A stretch of 47,903 nucleotides of DNA from Chloroflexota bacterium (GTDB lineage Bacteria; Chloroflexota; UBA11872): contig JAPPNP010000013.1 in NCBI GenBank assembly GCA_028873795.1, forward strand, positions 1 through 47,903, given 5' to 3'. The translations under genes were made by a program, and so were the position numbers. Shown in pieces: positions 42,891-47,903 of this stretch. The notes below the pieces were generated by a model. It ran no database searches, was not told the origin of the DNA, and worked only from the letters and a program-made list of their open reading frames with translations. Every line of letters starts with the position of its first letter. Positions within the stretch are counted from its first letter, which is position 1.

Positions 42891-43991
42891 CTACGTCGCG
42901 CGAAGGCGGAACCAGCGAATGTTGCGGATGTCGTCTTCCTGGCACCAGAAGACGGCGAACACGTCGCCGTTCGGCAACGAGAGCATCTGCGGAAAGCCGA
43001 ATTGCAGGTCCACCAGCTCGTCCGCGCCGGCGCCCTCGCCGGCCATCCCCGACGGCGCGCCCTGCCAAACGGCGACCTCTTCCAGATTGACCCACATTTC
43101 GCCGTCGATGCGGACACGCTGGGCCCACAGCCCGCGGCGGTCGTCGCGCCGATAGAGCGCCAGCACGGTCCCATCGGCCAGGACGTGCAACTTGGTCGTC
43201 TGCCCTCGCAAGCCCGTGGCCCGTGGCTCCGAGAACTTCCAGCCATCGGCCGAGATTACGTACGGCGTCGGTTCGCTGTGGCCCGAGGCCTCGTCGTACG
43301 CCCAGGCAACCTGCAAGAGCCGCGCGTCCGGAAGCTCCACGACCGACTGTTCCCACGAGAATACGTGGCGGTCGTATTGGTCTAGAACGTCTATATATGT
43401 TGGCCACGACGCGCCGCGGTCGAACGAGACCAGCGCAATGGCCTTCATGCCATTCGGCGCCTCGCCGTCCCAGCCCTTCCAGGTGGCGGTCGGCCACAGC
43501 CAGCGACCGTCCCGCAGCACGATCACCGCGTGGCAGATTTCGAACGACGGCCCTTCCAGCGGCGGCTCGATGGTCTCTGGGCCGCTCCACGAATGCCCGC
43601 CGTCGGCGCTGCGCAACACGATCAGGTCGACCGGCACGAAACCCAACGTGTCGCGGTTCACCAGGCTGTCGTCGTCGGGCCGGCGGTGGGCCCGAGCGCC
43701 GGTCGCGATCAACTCGTTCGGCCCCACGCGGGCGATGCGTGCGAAGCTCGTCACCCGGCCTGATACGGAGTCCTGGAACATCCGCGCCGGCTCGGACCAC
43801 GTGCGTCCCTCGTCGGACGAGCGCGCGATATAGGTGGCGTAGTCCAGGCTCTCGGCATGGTCCGCGATGTCGAAGGCGGCCAGCAGCTCCCCGGACTCGA
43901 GCAGGACAATCGTGGGGTGCCACGTGTGCAACGGCGGCGACTGGGATTCCGGGCTGCGATAGACGAGACCGGTTTCGATGACTTCGATCAC
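42891..43991 (-). CDS. BNR/Asp-box sialidase-like protein
   Basis: 366 residues with Asp-boxes SSDEGRTW and SADGGHSW and a weaker SFDRGASW; closing blade LQFGFPQMLSLPNGDVFAVFW. More distant from the other BNR proteins of the window. No signal peptide. GTG at 43991 is chosen because AGGAGG lies 6 nt upstream and -10-like TATACT is 29 nt upstream; the 36 additional codons run through the shared promoter. Confidence 0.82.
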   Translation of the reverse strand: MIEVIETGLVYRSPESQSPPLHTWHPTIVLLESGELLAAFDIADHAESLDYATYIARSSDEGRTWSEPARMFQDSVSGRVTSFARIARVGPNELIATGARAHRRPDDDSLVNRDTLGFVPVDLIVLRSADGGHSWSGPETIEPPLEGPSFEICHAVIVLRDGRWLWPTATWKGWDGEAPNGMKAIALVSFDRGASWPTYIDVLDQYDRHVFSWEQSVVELPDARLLQVAWAYDEASGHSEPTPYVISADGWKFSEPRATGLRGQTTKLHVLADGTVLALYRRDDRRGLWAQRVRIDGEMWVNLEEVAVWQGAPSGMAGEGAGADELVDLQFGFPQMLSLPNGDVFAVFWCQEDDIRNIRWFRLRAT

Positions 43992-44019
43992 GCGCGGCCT
44001 CCTGGAGTCGCCCGCACCG

Positions 44020-44059
44020 AGTATAGGCGGCAGTGGCGAAGCCCAGTCGCCTCTACAAT
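44020..44059. promoter_or_regulatory. Divergent -10-like pair (TATACT and TACAAT)
   Basis: TATACT on the minus strand (44020-44025) serves the BNR gene, 29 nt from its GTG. TACAAT on the plus strand (44054-44059) serves hyuA, 34 nt from its TTG. Each is 5 of 6 to consensus; neither has a clear -35. Confidence 0.5.
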
Positions 44060-44092
44060 CGCACCTCACCAGATCGCACGGCGGACTGCGGA

Positions 44093-46162
44093 TTGACACG
44101 CGTCGGCATCGACATCGGCGGCACCTTCACAGACCTCTTTGCCGTCTCTGATAGCGGGCGCACCTGGTCCGCCAAGGTCTTGACCACCCCGACTAACCCG
44201 GCTGACGGACTGCTGGAGGTGCTCGACCGGTGGCAGGCCGAATCGGGCGAGCGCGAGGTCCGCGAGATCGTCCACGCCACCACCGTCGCCACCAATGCCG
44301 TGCTCGAAGGCAAGACCGCGAGGCTGGGACTGGTCACGACTTCCGGATTTCGCGACGTGCTGGAAATCGGGCGACACCAGCGGCGCGATCTCTACAACCT
44401 GTTTCTCGAGAAACCGCCGGTCCTGGTGCCGCGAGAGCGGCGGCTGGAGGTGCGCGAGCGCATCGGCGCCGACGGCTCCGTCATCCAACCGCTCAACGTT
44501 TCCGACGTGGTGCGGGCGTCCCATGCGCTCGCGGGCTTGGGGGCGGAGGCCGTGGTCGTGGCGTTTCTGCATAGCTACGCGCATCCGCAGCATGAGCAAG
44601 GGGCCGCCGAAGTCATCACGCGCGAGACCGGCCTGCCCGTGGTCGCGAGCCACGCGGTGTGCCGCGAGTATCGAGAGTACGAGCGATTCAGCACCGCGGC
44701 GGTGCACGCGGCGGTGCTGCCGCGCGTCGCGACCTACGTGAGCGAGATTGGGTCCAAGCTCACGGCGCGCGGCGTGACGGCCCCACTGTCGGTGATGCAG
44801 TCGAGCGGGGGCATGGCGCCGGCCACCACCGTCGCTCGCGAGCCGGCCTCGATCGTCGAATCAGGACCGGCGGCGGGAGTCATCGCCGCCGCGGAGGTTG
44901 GACGACGGCTCGGCGTGTCCAACGTCATCTCGTTCGACATGGGCGGCACCAGCACCAAGGCAACCTTGATCCGCGACGGCCACGTCACCATCAACAACGA
45001 CTACGAGATCGGCGGCGGCGTGCACGGCGGTTTCGGCACCGGCTACCCGCTCCGCACCCCTGTGATCGATCTGGTCGAGATCGGCACCGGCGGCGGGTCC
45101 ATCGCCGGCGTCGATGCCGCCGGATCACTCCATGTAGGACCGGAAAGCGCGGGCGCCGAGCCGGGCCCGGCATGCTACGGCCGCGGCGGCGACCGCCCCA
45201 CAATCACCGATGCCAATGCGGTGCTCGGCCGTCTCAGGCCCGATCGGTTCGCCGGCGGCCATATCCGGCTCGATGTCGATGCGGCGCGGCGGGCGGTCGC
45301 CCAACACGTGGCCGCCCCGCTGGGGATGGGCATCGAGCGCGCGGCGGAGGGCATCCTGGCGCTGGCGGGCGCGCAGATGGGGCGGGCGTTGGAGCTTGTG
45401 TCCGTCGCCCGTGGGCACGATCCGCGCCAGTTCGTGATGGTGGCGTTTGGCGGCGCGGGGCCCATGCACGCAGCCGACCTGGCGCGCGAGCTCGGCTGCC
45501 GCCAAGTGGTGATTCCGCCCGAGGCCGGCGTGCAATCGGCTCGCGGGCTGCTCGTGGCGGAGGCTCGCCGCGACTTCTCGTCCGCCATGCTGAGCGCCGA
45601 AGACGATCTGAATCTTGCCGAGGCCGGCCGGCGCTACGCCGACATGCGAGACCAGGGCGCGCGTGACCTACGCGAGGCCGGATTCAGCGACAGCGCCATC
45701 AGCGCGCGCCTCGGTGTCGATGTCCGCTACAGCGGCCAGGCCTATGAGGTCGCCGTGTGGCTGGATGAACCGGCGGCGTTCGACGATGCGCTGCGGCAAA
45801 CGGTGAATCGGGAGTTTCATCGAGAGCACGCGCGATTGCACGGCCATCGCGACGACGCGGCCGCGATCGAGTGGGTCACCCTGCGGGCCAGCGTCACCGC
45901 CGGGACCACCCGGCCGCGCCCGACCGAGCTGGCGCCGCCGGAGGAGCCGCTGATCGATCGCCGGCTGGCCGTCCAGCCGATGATCTGGGCCGGCGAGAGC
46001 CTCGATGCGCCGGTGTTCGCCCGCGAGCGACTGGGGCGGGACGACCGCGTGGACGGTCCGGCCCTCGTCATCCAGGACCAGACGACGCTGGTGGTGCCGC
46101 CCGCCACGCTGGCTCACGTGCAGTCGACGGGTGACATCGTGCTCGAGGTCTCGGCCGGATGA
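44093..46162 (+). CDS. hyuA: Hydantoinase/oxoprolinase family protein, subunit A
   Basis: 689 residues of the ATP-dependent N-methylhydantoinase/5-oxoprolinase A family: GIDIGGTFTDLF at the N-terminus, HATTVATNAVLEG, SSGGMAP, DMGGTSTKATL, GTGGGSIA and FGGAGPMHA. With HyuB it opens cyclic amides (hydantoins, 5-oxoproline) or carboxylates ketones (acetone carboxylase relatives). TTG at 44093 is chosen because GxDxGGTFTD follows immediately and TACAAT at 44054 puts the transcript start beyond the upstream GTG (44033). Overlaps hyuB by ATGA. Confidence 0.9.
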   Translation: MTRVGIDIGGTFTDLFAVSDSGRTWSAKVLTTPTNPADGLLEVLDRWQAESGEREVREIVHATTVATNAVLEGKTARLGLVTTSGFRDVLEIGRHQRRDLYNLFLEKPPVLVPRERRLEVRERIGADGSVIQPLNVSDVVRASHALAGLGAEAVVVAFLHSYAHPQHEQGAAEVITRETGLPVVASHAVCREYREYERFSTAAVHAAVLPRVATYVSEIGSKLTARGVTAPLSVMQSSGGMAPATTVAREPASIVESGPAAGVIAAAEVGRRLGVSNVISFDMGGTSTKATLIRDGHVTINNDYEIGGGVHGGFGTGYPLRTPVIDLVEIGTGGGSIAGVDAAGSLHVGPESAGAEPGPACYGRGGDRPTITDANAVLGRLRPDRFAGGHIRLDVDAARRAVAQHVAAPLGMGIERAAEGILALAGAQMGRALELVSVARGHDPRQFVMVAFGGAGPMHAADLARELGCRQVVIPPEAGVQSARGLLVAEARRDFSSAMLSAEDDLNLAEAGRRYADMRDQGARDLREAGFSDSAISARLGVDVRYSGQAYEVAVWLDEPAAFDDALRQTVNREFHREHARLHGHRDDAAAIEWVTLRASVTAGTTRPRPTELAPPEEPLIDRRLAVQPMIWAGESLDAPVFARERLGRDDRVDGPALVIQDQTTLVVPPATLAHVQSTGDIVLEVSAG

Positions 46163-47790
46163 GCGCAACCGTCGATCCGATCACCCTCGCGCTGATCCGC
46201 AACCGGCTGGTGGCCGGCGCGGAGCAGATGGCCGTCACGCTCTGGAAGAGCTCGTTCTCAACCGTGATCCGCGAGGTGCTCGACTACTCAACCGCCATCT
46301 TCGACGCCCAGGGCCGGATGGTGGCCCAGTCGTCGCAGATCCCCTTCCAGATGATGACCATGTCGGCGCCGATGGGATATCTCATCCGCACCGGTTACGA
46401 GTGGGCGCCGGGCGACGTGGTGCTCGTGAACGATCCCTATGCCTGCGAGGCCCAGCACCTGCCCGACTACACGGTGTTTCGGCCCGCGTTCAGCGGCGGC
46501 GAGCTCATCGGATTTGCCGGCGCGATCGGGCACATGCTGGACACGGGCGGCGGCGCCGCGGGCGGCTATTTGGCCTCGGCCACCGAGATCTTCCACGAGG
46601 GTCTGCGGATACCGCCAAGCAAGATTATCCGCGCGGGCGAAATCAACCACGAGCTGCTGCAGCTCATCGAGCTCAACGTGCGTGAGCCCGAGAAGCTGCG
46701 CGGCGACCTCACCGCCATGTGGGCGTGCACCTCGCTCGGCGAGGCGACCCTGCGGGCGCTCGCCGACGAATACGGTCCCGATACGGCCCGGGACGCCATG
46801 GCCGCGATCCTGGACGGCACCGAACGCCAGGTGCGGCGACGCCTGACCTTGATCCCCGAAGGCACCTACCGCGGCGTCGATCACGTCGACGACGACGGCA
46901 TCACGGACGACCCGCTGCGCATCGAGATCGCCGTCACCCGTCGCGGCGATGCGCTCGAGGTGGACTTTGCCGGCACCTCGCCGCAGCCCGCGGGACCCGT
47001 GAACGCCACCATGGAGATGACGCGAAGCAGCGTCATGTACGTCGCCATGGCGACCATCGGCAAGGACATTCCCAAGAATGACGGCTGGCGGCGCGCCATC
47101 GACGTCCGGGCGCCCGAGCGGTCCCTGGTGAACGCCGGCCCGCCGGCCCCGGTGGCCAGCCGCGTCACCACCTGCCACCGCATCGTGGACGCCATGATGC
47201 AGGCGCTGGTGCAGGCAATTCCGGACCGCGTGACCGCCGGCTATTACGGCGCGAGCAACATCTGCAACATCGGCGGCTTCGATCCCGACACCGGCGCGCC
47301 GTGGGTGCACTTCGAGATCGAGGTGGGCGGCTGGGGCGCTCGGCCGACGTCAGATGGATTGGATGCCTATAGCGCCCACGTGCACAACCTGGCGACCACA
47401 CCGATCGAGGTCGTCGAGTCGAATCCGCGCCTGCGCGTCGAGCGTTACTCACTGCTTCCGGGCACGGGCGGCGCGGGCAAGTTCCGCGGCGGACTGGGCC
47501 TGCGTCGCGACATTCGCGTGCTCGTCGAAGGCGCGCGCCTGAACTTGCTGGGCGACCACTACAAGTTCGCGCCCCTCGGCATGTTGGGCGGCGAGCCCGG
47601 CGTGTCGGGACGCTACGTGCTCAACCCCGACACCGAACGCGAGCGCCGGCTGCCGAACAAGGTCTCGAACATGCCCATCGCCGCCGGCGAGGTGATCTCC
47701 ATGCAGACCTCGGGCGGCGGCGGCTACGGCGACCCGAGCGAGCGCGATCCGGCCCTCATCGAGCGCGACCGCCGCCAGGGCAAGACTTAG
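46159..47790 (+). CDS. hyuB: Hydantoinase/oxoprolinase family protein, subunit B
   Basis: 543 residues, HyuB family: NDPYACEAQHLPDYTVFRP, GHMLDTGG, a MYVAMATIGKDIPKN stretch and the Gly-rich C-terminus TSGGGGYGDP. It is the partner of HyuA. ATG overlaps the hyuA stop (ATGA at 46159-46162). Substrate unknown; a lactam or hydantoin fits the amide theme at 2586-4991. Confidence 0.93.
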   Translation: MSATVDPITLALIRNRLVAGAEQMAVTLWKSSFSTVIREVLDYSTAIFDAQGRMVAQSSQIPFQMMTMSAPMGYLIRTGYEWAPGDVVLVNDPYACEAQHLPDYTVFRPAFSGGELIGFAGAIGHMLDTGGGAAGGYLASATEIFHEGLRIPPSKIIRAGEINHELLQLIELNVREPEKLRGDLTAMWACTSLGEATLRALADEYGPDTARDAMAAILDGTERQVRRRLTLIPEGTYRGVDHVDDDGITDDPLRIEIAVTRRGDALEVDFAGTSPQPAGPVNATMEMTRSSVMYVAMATIGKDIPKNDGWRRAIDVRAPERSLVNAGPPAPVASRVTTCHRIVDAMMQALVQAIPDRVTAGYYGASNICNIGGFDPDTGAPWVHFEIEVGGWGARPTSDGLDAYSAHVHNLATTPIEVVESNPRLRVERYSLLPGTGGAGKFRGGLGLRRDIRVLVEGARLNLLGDHYKFAPLGMLGGEPGVSGRYVLNPDTERERRLPNKVSNMPIAAGEVISMQTSGGGGYGDPSERDPALIERDRRQGKT

Positions 47791-47875
47791 GAATCTCTAC
47801 CCACCCTTAGACGGCTTCGGATCGCAGTGACTTGTCATTTCGGGCCTTCCTCCTGTCATTTGTATGTTGGCAGCG

Positions 47876-47903
47876 GCCTCACCACGTGGCCGGGTGGTGA
47901 GGC
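47876..47903 (+). terminator. 10-bp hairpin at the right edge
   Basis: GCCTCACCAC (47876-47885) and GTGGTGAGGC (47894-47903) pair perfectly with an 8-nt loop, 85 nt after the hyuB stop. A T-run, if any, would lie outside the window. The rest of 47791-47875 holds nothing recognised. Confidence 0.5.

Noticed and set aside
44093-44098. TTGACA as a -35 box
   Set aside because: It coincides with the TTG start and first codon of hyuA, and no -10 follows at a suitable distance.
46288-47310. 340-residue open frame on the minus strand
   Set aside because: Antisense to HyuB, which has clear family motifs.
1-47903. tRNA, rRNA and riboswitches
   Set aside because: I saw no tRNA-like cloverleaf, rRNA core sequence or known riboswitch consensus by eye. 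A covariance-model search would be decisive.

Overview
The window is a GC-rich, gene-dense bacterial chromosome segment. It suggests an uncultivated member of the Chloroflexota, possibly a marine or sponge-associated lineage such as SAR202 or a relative. That assignment is inference. It rests on the solute-binding lipoprotein with a Thr-Pro-Ala-rich linker after a twin-arginine lipobox signal, on frequent GTG/TTG starts, and on the expansion of phytanoyl-CoA dioxygenase-like, Gfo/Idh/MocA, BNR-propeller and TIM-barrel isomerase families. No rRNA, tRNA, phage or intact transposase was recognised.

Layout. 253-1344 is a zinc alcohol dehydrogenase, convergent with a minus-strand operon (6114 to 1361) of a Gfo/Idh/MocA-like protein, a LamG plus N,N-dimethylformamidase-like protein and a PLP decarboxylase. 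Upstream lie a RelE/ParE-type toxin-antitoxin pair (6247-6706), a BNR sialidase-like protein (6929-8221) and a membrane protein (8333-9058) divergent from a PhyH dioxygenase (9118-9894). 9946-13266 (minus) holds a PD-(D/E)XK protein, a DapA/NanA-type aldolase and a second, paralogous membrane protein. A VOC protein (13368-13835) follows. 13968-17068 (minus) is an operon of HpaI-type aldolase, BNR sialidase-like protein and TIM-barrel isomerase, divergent from a glycosidase-like protein (17175-18950). A repeat-rich gap (18951-19352) precedes an 11-Asp-box propeller and a GH42-like protein (19353-23452, minus).

23960-33077 (plus) is a complete family-5 solute-binding protein/ABC importer, a small membrane protein, a sugar-phosphate-isomerase-like protein and a canonical Gfo/Idh/MocA oxidoreductase. 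Next come a GyrI-like protein, two more PhyH proteins, and a sulfatase-SRAP-PhyH operon (37972 to 34723, minus). Then follow a GYD protein, a VapBC pair, a bacterial PH-domain protein, a RidA-like protein, a second GH42-like protein (40713-42812), a third BNR protein and a divergent hydantoinase/oxoprolinase HyuA-HyuB pair (44093-47790).

Together the genes look like catabolism of complex, sulfated or modified glycans and small amides/lactams. Glycosidase-like and propeller proteins lack signal peptides, so processing is probably cytoplasmic after uptake. Aldolases, isomerases and dehydrogenases would take the products into central metabolism. The intergenic regions carry several recurring stem-loop families and a recurring TAnnnT -10-like element.
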